This document shows positions 35,948-44,830 of a DNA stretch of 64,000 nt, one piece after another. Origin of the DNA: FEN-1297 sp021817845 (GTDB lineage: Bacteria; Bacteroidota; Ignavibacteria; Ignavibacteriales; Ignavibacteriaceae); NCBI GenBank assembly GCA_021817845.1, contig JAKAFW010000006.1:67622-131621 (forward strand), given 5' to 3'. A program made the position numbers and the translations under genes. Position 1 is the first letter of the stretch, and every line of letters starts with the position of its first letter. The notes below the pieces were generated by a model. That model was given only the letters and a program-made list of their open reading frames with translations. It did not search any database and had not been told where the DNA came from.

Positions 35948-37068
35948 AACAGTTTATGCCTCTTTGCAGCAACAAACAAGACTTTATTAATCATTTCGTT
36001 ATAATTTAATCCGCTTGAGCGGGCAGCTTTGGGAAAGCATGAATTATCGTTTGGATCCGGGAGTATTCCGGGGAGCGGATTTACTTCTATTATATTAGGC
36101 TCTCCATTTGCATCCAATCTAATATCAATTCTACTCCAATCTTTACAGCGCAAGACGTTAAAAGTTTTAAGCGCCGTCTTCCTAATTTTTAAATCAAGAT
36201 CAGAATTGATTTTCGCTGGGCAAGAGAAAATATTAAGCGGATTTTCTTTTGTATCTAAAATCCATTTTGCTTCATATGAATAAATAGGAACAAAATCCTG
36301 GGGAAAGTCGTTGTAATTAATTTCTACAACCGGAAGGACCTCGGCTTCATTACCGTTACCGATTATTGCAACCGTGAATTCCCTCCCTGGTAAAAATTCT
36401 TCTATCAACGCAGGCTGATTATATTCGGAAATAATTCTTTCTACTTCGTGATTAAGTTCATTTGGATTATTTACAAATGAGGACGAAAAAATCCCTTTAC
36501 TTGAACCTTCGAAAACCGGTTTAACGATAAGAGGAAATTTTAAATTAATATTTTTTACTTCGTTTAACTCAAAAGCAATAAAGAATTTTGCGTTTGGGAT
36601 TTTATAGTATGATAAAACTTCTTTTGTGCGCGCTTTGTCGAGGCATGTTGCAAGAGTCAATGGATCTGATCCAGTATACGGAATCTGAAGCATATCTAGC
36701 ATCGAAGGGATTTGAGCTTCTCGACTCCCTCCATTAAAGCCTTCTGCAACATTGAACACTATGTCCGGCTTCGATTCCCGAAATTTATTGAAGGCGGAAT
36801 CGTCTGCTTCGATTAAAATTACGTTGTTTAAGCTTTCTAAGGCCTCTTTAAGTGCATTAACAGTATCCCAAGTATCCCATTCAGCGAATGTATCTATCGA
36901 TTTTTGCGGTTGTGTTACGCGATCTTTTAAAATTGGGGGTACGATTTCGTGGAAAGTTTGACTTTCAGGTTTTACATTATAAGCTAATGCAACGTTCAAT
37001 CTAACATTGAACTCGGGGGATAAAATATTTTTCTCCTTCTGTAAATTATTTTTAACAAATATAACCAA
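35944..37068 (-). CDS. ATP-grasp ligase related to D-Ala-D-Ala ligase (first copy)
   Basis: It is up to 374 residues long, the first gene of the KamA operon. ATP-grasp features are FPLIVKPVFEGSSKGI, LIEEFLPGREFTVAIIGN, CKDWSRIDIRLDANGEP and NIIEVNPLPGILPD. The N-terminal part (NVALAYNVKPES; PDIVFNVAEGFNGGSREA) is the Ddl-like lid with a different substrate signature. The start is uncertain. TTG 37068 gives the longest frame, but it lies within the best promoter match. A perfect AAGGAG (37033-37038) is followed by an in-frame ATT at 37026, and the family-like N-terminus begins at TTG 36999. Confidence 0.82.
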   Translation of the reverse strand: MVIFVKNNLQKEKNILSPEFNVRLNVALAYNVKPESQTFHEIVPPILKDRVTQPQKSIDTFAEWDTWDTVNALKEALESLNNVILIEADDSAFNKFRESKPDIVFNVAEGFNGGSREAQIPSMLDMLQIPYTGSDPLTLATCLDKARTKEVLSYYKIPNAKFFIAFELNEVKNINLKFPLIVKPVFEGSSKGIFSSSFVNNPNELNHEVERIISEYNQPALIEEFLPGREFTVAIIGNGNEAEVLPVVEINYNDFPQDFVPIYSYEAKWILDTKENPLNIFSCPAKINSDLDLKIRKTALKTFNVLRCKDWSRIDIRLDANGEPNIIEVNPLPGILPDPNDNSCFPKAARSSGLNYNEMINKVLFVAAKRHKLL

Positions 37069-37085
37069 TATATTTTCTAAGTCAA
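37056..37085 (-). promoter_or_regulatory. Candidate Bacteroidota-type promoter of the KamA/ATP-grasp operon
   Basis: On the minus strand, TTG (37083-37085) is followed after 19 bases by TATATTTG (37056-37063). This fits the Bacteroidota TTG / TAnnTTTG promoter layout. The leader 37069-37258 upstream is extremely AT-rich, with no ORF of its own. If the promoter is right, transcription starts near 37050, downstream of the TTG at 37068. Confidence 0.4.
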
Positions 37086-37258
37086 CAGTTTTTGCTCACC
37101 TATAAAAAAATATTTTTCCAGAAAATTTTTTATCGAGCAATGATTTCAAAGAAAATTTTTTTTGCACGACAAATTTATAACAAAAAAAATTTATTAATCA
37201 AATTTTTACATGCACATTTAAACTTTTTTTTCAATAATAAATTTAATTCAAAAATATG

Positions 37259-39469
37259 TTATGCAATCGTAGCATAATTTAGACTATGTGAGTAGTGTTC
37301 AAGTAAATTCTTTTTTACAATACAATGGTTTTCCTTTTGGAAATGGGGATCGTTTTCTATTAAGGCAAATGCTGCTGTCTTGGCTCTGATAATTAGTTGG
37401 GTATCATTAATTAGATCAGCATGCTTAAGCTCAGGAAAGCCACTTTGCTCTGTGCCGAATATATTTCCCGGTCCGCGCAGTTTCAAATCAATCTCAGCAA
37501 TTTTGAAACCGTCTAAAAAGTTAACCATTGCTTGCAGCCTGACTGTCGAACGATATTTTTCAAGCTGAACAGGAGAAAGATAATCAAGGTTTAATTTATA
37601 TTTACTGCTTGATGCTGCGAATTCTTCTTTGGTTACAAGAATACAATAGCCTTGTTTGGTTCCGCGCCCGATTCGTCCGCGAAGTTGATGGAGCTGAGAT
37701 AAACCAAATCGTTGAGCGTCGTTTATAACTATTATGTTTGCGTCCGGAATATCGATGCCAACCTCAATAACTGTGGTGGCTATTAACACGTCATATTTTT
37801 TTGCAAGGAACATCAGCATCACTTCTTCCTTTTCTTGCCAAGACATTCTTCCATGAAGCAAACCAACGTTTATTTTTTTCAAAAAAGTTTCGGTCAATTC
37901 CTTGAAATAAGTTTCTGCGGCTTTCAATTCGAGTTTTTCAGATTCTTCAACCAAAGGATAGACTATAAATGATTGATAGCCATCTTTTACTTTATCAACA
38001 ATATATTGATAGATATCCGGCAAAGAATTTTCCCCCCGCATAATTGTTTTAATCGGTTTTCTTTCCTTAGGCATTTCGTTGATTATTGAAACATCAAGAT
38101 CACCATATACTGTCATAGACAATGTCCTCGGAATTGGTGTTGCACTCATTACTAAAACATCCGGTATGATCCCTTTGTTCTGAAGTTTTCCTCTTTGCTC
38201 CACTCCAAAGCGATGTTGTTCGTCGACAATGACTAATCCAAGATTTTTAAATTTTACTTTTTCTTCAAATAGAGCGTGAGTGCCAACCACAATATCCGCT
38301 TCGTTAAATTCTATATCTACCAAATTCTTTTCTTTTACGGATTTTTTTTGTCCTCCGATTAGCAAGCTAAGTTTTATTTCCTTCTCTGTATAAATTCCCG
38401 AAAGATTCTTTAATAGTTTAGAAATATTTTTTGCATGTTGATCAGCCAATATTTCTGTCGGTGCCATTAGCACAGCCTGAAATCCGTTATCAACTGCAAT
38501 TAACATTGCAATTAGCGCAACGATGGTTTTACCGCTGCCCACGTCACCCTGCAAAAGTCTATTCATCGGAAGCGGGGATTCCATATCTTTCCTTATTTCA
38601 CTTAAGGCTTTCAATTGGGCTTCCGTTAATTTAAAAGGAAGAATCTTTAAGAAACTTGAAATAAGATTTGTTTTCACTCTCATTGAATTGCCTGAGAGCT
38701 TTGTTTTGTAATTGAACTTTCTTAGAGCAACTAAAATTTCAAGATAAAAGAGTTCTTCAAACTTAAATCTTTGAATAGCCGTGTTTAATTTTTCCTTACT
38801 TTCTGGAAAATGGAAATTTTTTATAGAGTCAACTAATCCTGCAATATTATTTTCTTTTAATAATTCTTCGGGTAAAGTTTCATCAAGGTTACCGGCATAA
38901 TTTTCAACTGCTGTGTTTATAATTTTTCTCAGACTAAAGTCGCCTATGTTTCCCACTCGTAATTCTTTAGGTATTCTGTAAAATGGAATTATCTTGCCGG
39001 TGTTTAATAAACTATTTGATTCATCTTCAGTTATTCGGTCAAAGTCGGGATGAGTGAATTGCAGCGCATTATATTTTGAAATAACCGGCTTGCCTGATAC
39101 AGCAAAGATTTCTCCGATGTTAAATACATTGGAAAAATATTTTATTCCTTGAAACCAAACGCATTCAAAGAAACCGGTTGAGTCTCGCATTTGAACCTTC
39201 AACAATTCTTTTCTGCCGAAGTTTAATTTTTCTTTTTCAACTACCTTTCCAACTATTGTGATTTCACCGTTGAAACCGTCTATCAAAAAGCCATAGGCTT
39301 TTGAGACATTTAATGTAGTTGTTCGGTCAAGATGGCGCGATGGAAAATAGAACAGTAAGTCACGGATGGTGTTTATACCGATCTTTCCAAAGGCTTCGGC
39401 GCGTTTTGGTCCAACTGATTTTATAAATTGAACAGATTGTTTAAGTATTTTTTCTTTTTCGGAATTCAT
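37259..39469 (-). CDS. recG: ATP-dependent DNA helicase RecG
   Basis: Remodels stalled replication forks and branched DNA. The 736-residue protein has the N-terminal wedge/OB domain (GPKRAEAFGKIGINTIRDLLFY; GEITIVGKVVEKEKL). Helicase motif I is LLQGDVGSGKTIVALIA, motif II is VIVDEQHRFGVEQR (DEQH box) and motif III is VMSATPIPRTLSMTVYGDLD. In the C-terminal half, ATTVIEVGIDIPDA, HQLRGRIGRG and KLRGPGNIFGTEQSG are as expected. Start ATG 39469. It is divergent from dgt; its stop lies 190 bases upstream of the KamA operon. Confidence 0.97.
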   Translation of the reverse strand: MNSEKEKILKQSVQFIKSVGPKRAEAFGKIGINTIRDLLFYFPSRHLDRTTTLNVSKAYGFLIDGFNGEITIVGKVVEKEKLNFGRKELLKVQMRDSTGFFECVWFQGIKYFSNVFNIGEIFAVSGKPVISKYNALQFTHPDFDRITEDESNSLLNTGKIIPFYRIPKELRVGNIGDFSLRKIINTAVENYAGNLDETLPEELLKENNIAGLVDSIKNFHFPESKEKLNTAIQRFKFEELFYLEILVALRKFNYKTKLSGNSMRVKTNLISSFLKILPFKLTEAQLKALSEIRKDMESPLPMNRLLQGDVGSGKTIVALIAMLIAVDNGFQAVLMAPTEILADQHAKNISKLLKNLSGIYTEKEIKLSLLIGGQKKSVKEKNLVDIEFNEADIVVGTHALFEEKVKFKNLGLVIVDEQHRFGVEQRGKLQNKGIIPDVLVMSATPIPRTLSMTVYGDLDVSIINEMPKERKPIKTIMRGENSLPDIYQYIVDKVKDGYQSFIVYPLVEESEKLELKAAETYFKELTETFLKKINVGLLHGRMSWQEKEEVMLMFLAKKYDVLIATTVIEVGIDIPDANIIVINDAQRFGLSQLHQLRGRIGRGTKQGYCILVTKEEFAASSSKYKLNLDYLSPVQLEKYRSTVRLQAMVNFLDGFKIAEIDLKLRGPGNIFGTEQSGFPELKHADLINDTQLIIRAKTAAFALIENDPHFQKENHCIVKKNLLEHYSHSLNYATIA

Positions 39470-39552
39470 TGAAATAAAAATAATTCATGCTAAAAGTAAT
39501 TACAACTTAATTAATATTTCAAATTTAATTTAGTATTTTATAAGTAGCTATT

Positions 39553-40941
39553 TTGAAAATAAAATTTGAGACTAACGTGGATTGGAAAATACTTTTATCA
39601 AGAACGAGGCTTGGCGAAGAGAAAAATCTTCCGCAAAACAATTCAGACGGAAGAAGTGAGTTTCAAAGAGACTTTGACAGAATTGTTTTTTCATCAGCTT
39701 TTAGAAGACTGCAGGATAAAACTCAAGTATTCCCGTTGCCGGAAAGTGATTTTGTGCATAACAGATTAACACATAGCCTTGAAGTTTCTTGCGTGGGGCA
39801 CTCACTTGGAAATTTGGTGGGTGAAAAGGTTTTATCACGAAATAAAAATCTCCAAAAAGAAATAACAAAATTTCACTTTGGTGAAATAGTTGCTGCTGCT
39901 TGCCTTGCACACGATATTGGTAATCCACCGTTCGGACATTCAGGTGAAAGCGCAATCTCGGAATATTTTAAAAGTGGGAACGGTAAAGCGTTTGAAAGTA
40001 GTCTATCTGATAAACAATGGAATGACTTAACGAATTTTGAAGGTAATGCGCAGGGTTTTAGAATTTTAACTCGCCTTCAAAATCCAAATATTATAGGTGG
40101 ACTACATCTAACCAATGCAATGCTTGCCGCTTTTACAAAGTATCCCAAGGAATCTCCCTCGCTAAAAGAAGTTGAATCTAAGGAAATTAAAACATATAAG
40201 AAGTTTGGATTTTTCCAATCAGAGCGCGATATTTTTGTTGAGGTTGCAGAGAATGTGGGTTTGAACAAAAAAACTTCTGATAAAAATATTTTACAATATA
40301 TCAGACATCCTCTTGCATTTCTTGTTGAAGCGGCAGACGATATTTGCTATAGAATTATGGATCTCGAAGATGGATTTAGGCTTGGGTTACTTTCATTTAA
40401 GGACACACAAAATCTTTTAATGCCATTCATTGAAAAGAACAAATTGAACAATTATAACCGCCGTGATACAAACGATAAGATCGGTTATTTGCGTGCTAAG
40501 GTGATAAGTAGTCTTGTTAATCAGTTATCGGAAATATTTTTAGACGAAGAAAACAATATAATGAGTGGGAAATTTGAAACTGATTTGATTTCAATTTTAC
40601 CTTCTATCAAATCTCTTCAGGCAATTGAAAGGATATCTATAAAAAAAATTTATTCTTATGAAAGCGTTGTAGAAAGAGAAGCCGCCGGTTATGAAGTGCT
40701 TGGCGGTTTGCTAGATTCGTTTATTAGTTCGGTGAACGAAGCATCAAAAGGAAAAATTTCCCCAAAGAGTAAAACACTGCTTAAGCTGTTACCTGAACAA
40801 TTTGGAGGAAAAGAAAGAAAACCGGAGAGAGAGCTTTATTCACGACTGCTAAGTGTAATTGATTTTGTTTCGGGTATGACGGATTCTTTTGCTGTATCTT
40901 TGTTTAGAAAAATAAAAGGAATTTCCTTGCCCGGAAAATAA
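39553..40941 (+). CDS. dgt: dGTP triphosphohydrolase (HD domain)
   Basis: Hydrolyses dGTP (and possibly other dNTPs) to the nucleoside and triphosphate. The 462-residue protein has the Dgt N-terminus SRTRLGEEKN and DGRSEFQRDFDRIVFSSAFRRLQDKTQVFP. The HD metal residues are HNRLTHSLEV and ACLAHDIGNPPFGHSGE, with the third in HPLAFLVEAADDICYRI. It starts with TTG at 39553, 83 bases from the divergent recG start. No obvious operon partner. The family often acts together with dNTP pool control, here with the dCMP-type deaminase at 46878-47375 some distance away. Confidence 0.93.
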   Translation: MKIKFETNVDWKILLSRTRLGEEKNLPQNNSDGRSEFQRDFDRIVFSSAFRRLQDKTQVFPLPESDFVHNRLTHSLEVSCVGHSLGNLVGEKVLSRNKNLQKEITKFHFGEIVAAACLAHDIGNPPFGHSGESAISEYFKSGNGKAFESSLSDKQWNDLTNFEGNAQGFRILTRLQNPNIIGGLHLTNAMLAAFTKYPKESPSLKEVESKEIKTYKKFGFFQSERDIFVEVAENVGLNKKTSDKNILQYIRHPLAFLVEAADDICYRIMDLEDGFRLGLLSFKDTQNLLMPFIEKNKLNNYNRRDTNDKIGYLRAKVISSLVNQLSEIFLDEENNIMSGKFETDLISILPSIKSLQAIERISIKKIYSYESVVEREAAGYEVLGGLLDSFISSVNEASKGKISPKSKTLLKLLPEQFGGKERKPERELYSRLLSVIDFVSGMTDSFAVSLFRKIKGISLPGK

Positions 40942-41109
40942 TTTTGAATTCATTTATTCAGTTTGCTATTTTTCCTTTGATTCAATGTAAATACTTTTAA
41001 TAATATAATCTTAACTCACATTACGCAAAAGGTTATTATGAAATAATGACTACTATTATATTTTAAATTACCTGCGTATTGTTAAATCTTAATTAAATAA
41101 AAAGGTGTT

Positions 41110-41973
41110 ATGAAAGGCATAATTTTGGCGGGCGGTTCCGGATCCCGACTGTATCCGATTACAAAAATTTACAGTAAACAACTGACGGTTATTTACGATA
41201 AACCTTTAATTTATTACCCACTATCAATTTTAATGCTCGGTGGGATTAGAGAAATACTAATTATTTCTAATGAAGAGACAATCCCATTTTACCGGCAGCT
41301 ATTTGGAAATGGTTCGCATCTTGGATTAAAAATTGAATATGCCGTCCAACCTGCACCTAACGGAATCGCCGAAGCATTTATAATCGGAGAAAAATTTATT
41401 AACGGTGAAGGTGTTGTCTTGATTCTTGGCGATAATATTTTCTACGGTTCACTAGAGTTTTTCTACCGGGGAATTAGAAATAATGAAGGTGCAACAATTT
41501 TTGGATATCAAGTAAATGACCCCGAAAGATATGGCATTGTTGAGTTTGACAGAGACGGTAAAGCAATTTCGATTGAAGAAAAACCAAAAATACCTAAATC
41601 AAATTATGCTGTTCCAGGGATTTATATTTACAACAAAGATATAGTGGCGATTTCAAAATGCTTAAAGCCTTCAGCCCGGGGAGAACTTGAGATTACCGAT
41701 GTGAACAAAGAATATTTAGCTAAAGGAAAATTAAAGGTTGAAAAAATCGGACGCGGTATTGCATGGCTTGATACCGGTACTCCTGAGGCGCTGCTTCAAG
41801 CCTCAAATTTCTTTGGCGTAATTGAAGAACGCCAAGGATTAAAGGTAGCGTGTATCGAAGAAATAGCATTTTATATGAACTATATTAGTAAAACTGAATT
41901 TGAAATAGTAATTAATTCTATTCCGAATTCTCTTTACAGAAATTATCTTGAAAAAGTATTGAGAGAATCTTAA
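41110..41973 (+). CDS. rfbA: Glucose-1-phosphate thymidylyltransferase
   Basis: Makes dTDP-glucose from glucose 1-phosphate and dTTP, the first step toward dTDP-rhamnose and other 6-deoxy sugars. The 287 residues start with the full signature ILAGGSGSRLYPITKIYSKQ, followed by YDKPLIYYPLSILMLGGI, the metal and base-binding LGDNIFYG, EEKPKIPKSNYAVPG, and GIAWLDTGT. First gene of a five-gene sugar-nucleotide block on the plus strand (gaps of 18 to 81 bases). An AT-rich 168-base leader precedes it. Confidence 0.95.
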   Translation: MKGIILAGGSGSRLYPITKIYSKQLTVIYDKPLIYYPLSILMLGGIREILIISNEETIPFYRQLFGNGSHLGLKIEYAVQPAPNGIAEAFIIGEKFINGEGVVLILGDNIFYGSLEFFYRGIRNNEGATIFGYQVNDPERYGIVEFDRDGKAISIEEKPKIPKSNYAVPGIYIYNKDIVAISKCLKPSARGELEITDVNKEYLAKGKLKVEKIGRGIAWLDTGTPEALLQASNFFGVIEERQGLKVACIEEIAFYMNYISKTEFEIVINSIPNSLYRNYLEKVLRES

Positions 41974-42004
41974 CACAACCTTTTTAATAAAGAATAACTG
42001 TTAT

Positions 42005-42553
42005 ATGAAAATTATTAAACCAGAAATCACTGGACCGATAGTTATTGAACCGGATGTTTTCCCGGACGGGCGCGGATATTTTTTCGAGTCTTTCAGTGCT
42101 AAAAAATATATTGAACATGGATTGAGTTTTAATTTTGTTCAAGATAATATTTCAAAATCAAAAAAAGGAACCGTTCGCGGTCTTCATTATCAAATCGGAG
42201 ATAACGCGCAAGGAAAACTCTGCCAGGTAATTTTAGGCAATGTTTTAGATGTCGCGGTAGACATTAGATTTAATTCTCCATCATTTGGAAAATATTTTTC
42301 TGTTGAGTTATCGGAAGCAAACCATAAACAACTATGGATTCCTCACGGTTTTGCTCACGGTTTCTCAGTTTTATCAAGTGAAGCAATTTTTCACTATAAG
42401 TGTACTGCTTATTATAGTAAAGCTGATGAAAGATCTATCCGATATAACGATCCACAGTTAAACATAGAATGGCAAATTGAAAATCCTATTGTTTCTGAAA
42501 AAGATTTATCAGCAAAACTATTAAAAGATATTGAAATGGATTTTATTTTCTAA
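42005..42553 (+). CDS. rfbC: dTDP-4-dehydrorhamnose 3,5-epimerase
   Basis: Epimerises the C3 and C5 positions of dTDP-4-keto-6-deoxyglucose. The 182-residue cupin has VFPDGRGYFFESFS, the NISKSKKGTVRGLHYQ segment with the catalytic His (HYQ), GNVLDVAVDIRFNSPSFG, and LWIPHGFAHGFSVLS with the second His pair. Follows rfbA after 31 bases. The intervening 4,6-dehydratase (rfbB) and the reductase (rfbD) are not in the window, so they must be elsewhere or the pathway must branch. Confidence 0.94.
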   Translation: MKIIKPEITGPIVIEPDVFPDGRGYFFESFSAKKYIEHGLSFNFVQDNISKSKKGTVRGLHYQIGDNAQGKLCQVILGNVLDVAVDIRFNSPSFGKYFSVELSEANHKQLWIPHGFAHGFSVLSSEAIFHYKCTAYYSKADERSIRYNDPQLNIEWQIENPIVSEKDLSAKLLKDIEMDFIF

Positions 42554-42634
42554 TTTTGTAAAAGAATAAGCGAAATTCTCCTTTCCATTACTTCTAATTC
42601 TTTATTAAATTTGTTTTAAAATTATGGAGTATTT

Positions 42635-43807
42635 ATGCGCGTACCACTGTTAGACCTTAAACCGCAGTACCTTTCTTTAAAAAAAGAATTAGACGAAGCG
42701 ATAATCAAAGTTGCAGAATCTCAGTATTTTATTCTTGGCCCCGAAGTTGACTCAATGGAAAAAGTTTTTTGTGATTATTTAAATTGTAAACATGCGCTTG
42801 GCGTTTCATCTGGCACCGACGCTTTGTTGATAGCTTTAATGGCTATAGGAATTCAACCGGGGGACGAAGTAATAGTTCCCACCTTTTCTTTTTTTGCAAC
42901 CGCAGGTGTTGTTTCAAGATTAAATGCTACGCCGGTTTTTGTTGATATTAACCCGGTTACATTTAATATAGATCCAAAAGAATTTGAAAAGAAAATAACT
43001 GTTAAGACAAAGGCGGTTATCCCTGTCCATCTTTATGGACAAAGTTGTGAGATGGATGAGATAATTAAAATTGCAAAAAAGAACGGATTAAAAGTAATTG
43101 AAGATGGCGCACAAGCTATTGGTGTTCAATATAAAGACGGAAGACATGTAGGAACTATCGGCGACATTGGTTGTTTTTCATTTTTTCCAAGTAAAAATTT
43201 AGGTGGATACGGCGACGGCGGATTGGTTATTTCAAATGATGACAAACTTGCTGAAAGATTAAAAATTTTACGTGTCCACGGCGGGGAGCCTAAATATTAT
43301 CATAAAATTATCGGAGGAAATTTTAGGTTAGATGCAATTCAAGCCGCGGTTCTTAAAGTTAAACTTCCGTTTCTTGATGGCTGGTCACAAAAAAGAAGAG
43401 AAAACGCCGAAGATTACAATAAGTCATTCATCGCCGCCGGATTGGCTGAAGAAACGGGAAAGATTTATTTCAATGAAAAGAATAAAGTTCTTTTACCGAA
43501 GGCAATTTATAAATCAGACGCAATAAAAAATTTCCATATATACAATCAATATATTATACGGGTTGAAAAACGTGATGAACTGCGCCAATTTTTAGCGAAG
43601 AATGAAATCAGTACAGAAATTTATTATCCTGTTCCTTTTCATATGCAGGAATGTTTTGCAAATTTAGGATATAAGCGAGGCGATTTTCCACTGTCAGAAA
43701 TGTCAGCCGATACTTCAATTGCGCTGCCAATCTATCCTGAACTGTCTAAAAATCAGATAGAGTTTGTTGTAAAAACGATCAAAGAATTTACTCAAAATCA
43801 ATTTTAA
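42635..43807 (+). CDS. DegT/DnrJ/EryC1/StrS-family sugar aminotransferase
   Basis: PLP-dependent transamination of a keto sugar nucleotide. The 390-residue protein has VPLLDLKPQYLSLKKELDEA at the N-terminus, the cofactor-binding GVSSGTDALLIALMA, PVHLYGQSCEMD, VIEDGAQAIGVQY, and the catalytic lysine in FFPSKNLGGYGDGG. These match the branch that transaminates dTDP-3- or 4-keto-6-deoxyhexoses. With rfbA and rfbC just upstream, an amino-deoxy-dTDP sugar is a reasonable inference. The exact position of the amino group cannot be read from the sequence. Confidence 0.9.
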   Translation: MRVPLLDLKPQYLSLKKELDEAIIKVAESQYFILGPEVDSMEKVFCDYLNCKHALGVSSGTDALLIALMAIGIQPGDEVIVPTFSFFATAGVVSRLNATPVFVDINPVTFNIDPKEFEKKITVKTKAVIPVHLYGQSCEMDEIIKIAKKNGLKVIEDGAQAIGVQYKDGRHVGTIGDIGCFSFFPSKNLGGYGDGGLVISNDDKLAERLKILRVHGGEPKYYHKIIGGNFRLDAIQAAVLKVKLPFLDGWSQKRRENAEDYNKSFIAAGLAEETGKIYFNEKNKVLLPKAIYKSDAIKNFHIYNQYIIRVEKRDELRQFLAKNEISTEIYYPVPFHMQECFANLGYKRGDFPLSEMSADTSIALPIYPELSKNQIEFVVKTIKEFTQNQF

Positions 43808-43825
43808 CATTATTCGGGAAGGTTA

Positions 43826-44800
43826 GTGAAATCAATAGAAAAATTTATTCATAAGAAAATTTTCCTTGCCGGTCATCGCGGAATGGTTGGTTCGGCAATA
43901 AAAAGAAATCTTGAACACAATGGTTATAATCATTTAATTACTCGTTCGCAGGCAGAATTAGATTTGATTAAACAAAATGAGGTCGATAATTTTTTTTCAA
44001 AAGAAAAACCTGAGTGTGTTATAATAGCCGCTGCAAAAGTAGGCGGAATTTGGGCTAATAATATTTATCGTGCAGATTTTATCTATAATAATTTGATGAT
44101 CGAAGCAAATATTATAAATGCAGCTTACAAAAGCGGAGCTGAGAAATTAATTTTTCTTGGAAGCTCGTGCATCTATCCAAAACTCGCTCCACAGCCTTTG
44201 AAGGAAGAATATCTTTTATCAGATTATCTTGAATTTACAAATGAACCTTATGCCATCGCAAAAATAGCAGGTATTAAATTGTGCGAAAGTTTTTATCGCC
44301 AATACGGCGTTAATTTTTATTCAGCCATGCCGACAAACCTCTTTGGGCCGTATGATAATTTTGATCTTGAAACTTCTCATGTCCTTCCCGCACTGATTAG
44401 AAAATTTCACGAAGCAAAAAATCAAAAAGATATAAATAATTCCGTTACTCTTTGGGGAACGGGTAAACCCAAAAGAGAATTTCTTTATGTTGAAGATTTA
44501 GCGGAAGCAATCCGCTATCTTCTTGAAAATGTTGAAGCCAAAGATTTATATGAAAACGGAATTTCTCAAATAAATATTGGAACCGGTGAAGATTTGTCAA
44601 TAAATGAATTAGCCGGATTAATTTCCGACGTTGTAGGCTTCAACGGAAAAATTGAATATGATAATTCCAAGCCGGACGGCACTCCGCGTAAGTTGATGGA
44701 CGTTTCAAGAATCCACAAACTCGGATGGAAGCATCAAACTTCTCTGAAAGAAGGAATTGAAAAAACTTACGCTTGGTTTCTAAACAACGCAAAACTTTAG
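43826..44800 (+). CDS. fcl: GDP-L-fucose synthase
   Basis: NADPH-dependent epimerase/reductase making GDP-L-fucose from GDP-4-keto-6-deoxymannose. The 324-residue SDR enzyme has FLAGHRGMVGSAIKRNL, AAAKVGGIWANN, the catalytic FLGSSCIYPKLAPQPLKEEYL with PYAIAKIAG (YxxxK), and PTNLFGPYDNF, all as in the family. It begins with GTG at 43826 behind a GGGAAGG ribosome-binding site. Followed by gmd, which supplies its substrate; this order (fcl then gmd) is the reverse of the enterobacterial gmd-fcl order. Confidence 0.95.
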   Translation: MKSIEKFIHKKIFLAGHRGMVGSAIKRNLEHNGYNHLITRSQAELDLIKQNEVDNFFSKEKPECVIIAAAKVGGIWANNIYRADFIYNNLMIEANIINAAYKSGAEKLIFLGSSCIYPKLAPQPLKEEYLLSDYLEFTNEPYAIAKIAGIKLCESFYRQYGVNFYSAMPTNLFGPYDNFDLETSHVLPALIRKFHEAKNQKDINNSVTLWGTGKPKREFLYVEDLAEAIRYLLENVEAKDLYENGISQINIGTGEDLSINELAGLISDVVGFNGKIEYDNSKPDGTPRKLMDVSRIHKLGWKHQTSLKEGIEKTYAWFLNNAKL

Positions 44801-44830
44801 ATTAGACATTTTAAAATCAGAGGACTTAAA

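Noticed and set aside
37092..37277. ORF of 61 codons on the plus strand in the leader of the KamA operon
   Set aside because: Low-complexity Phe/Lys/Ile translation of AT-rich DNA; overlaps the end of recG.
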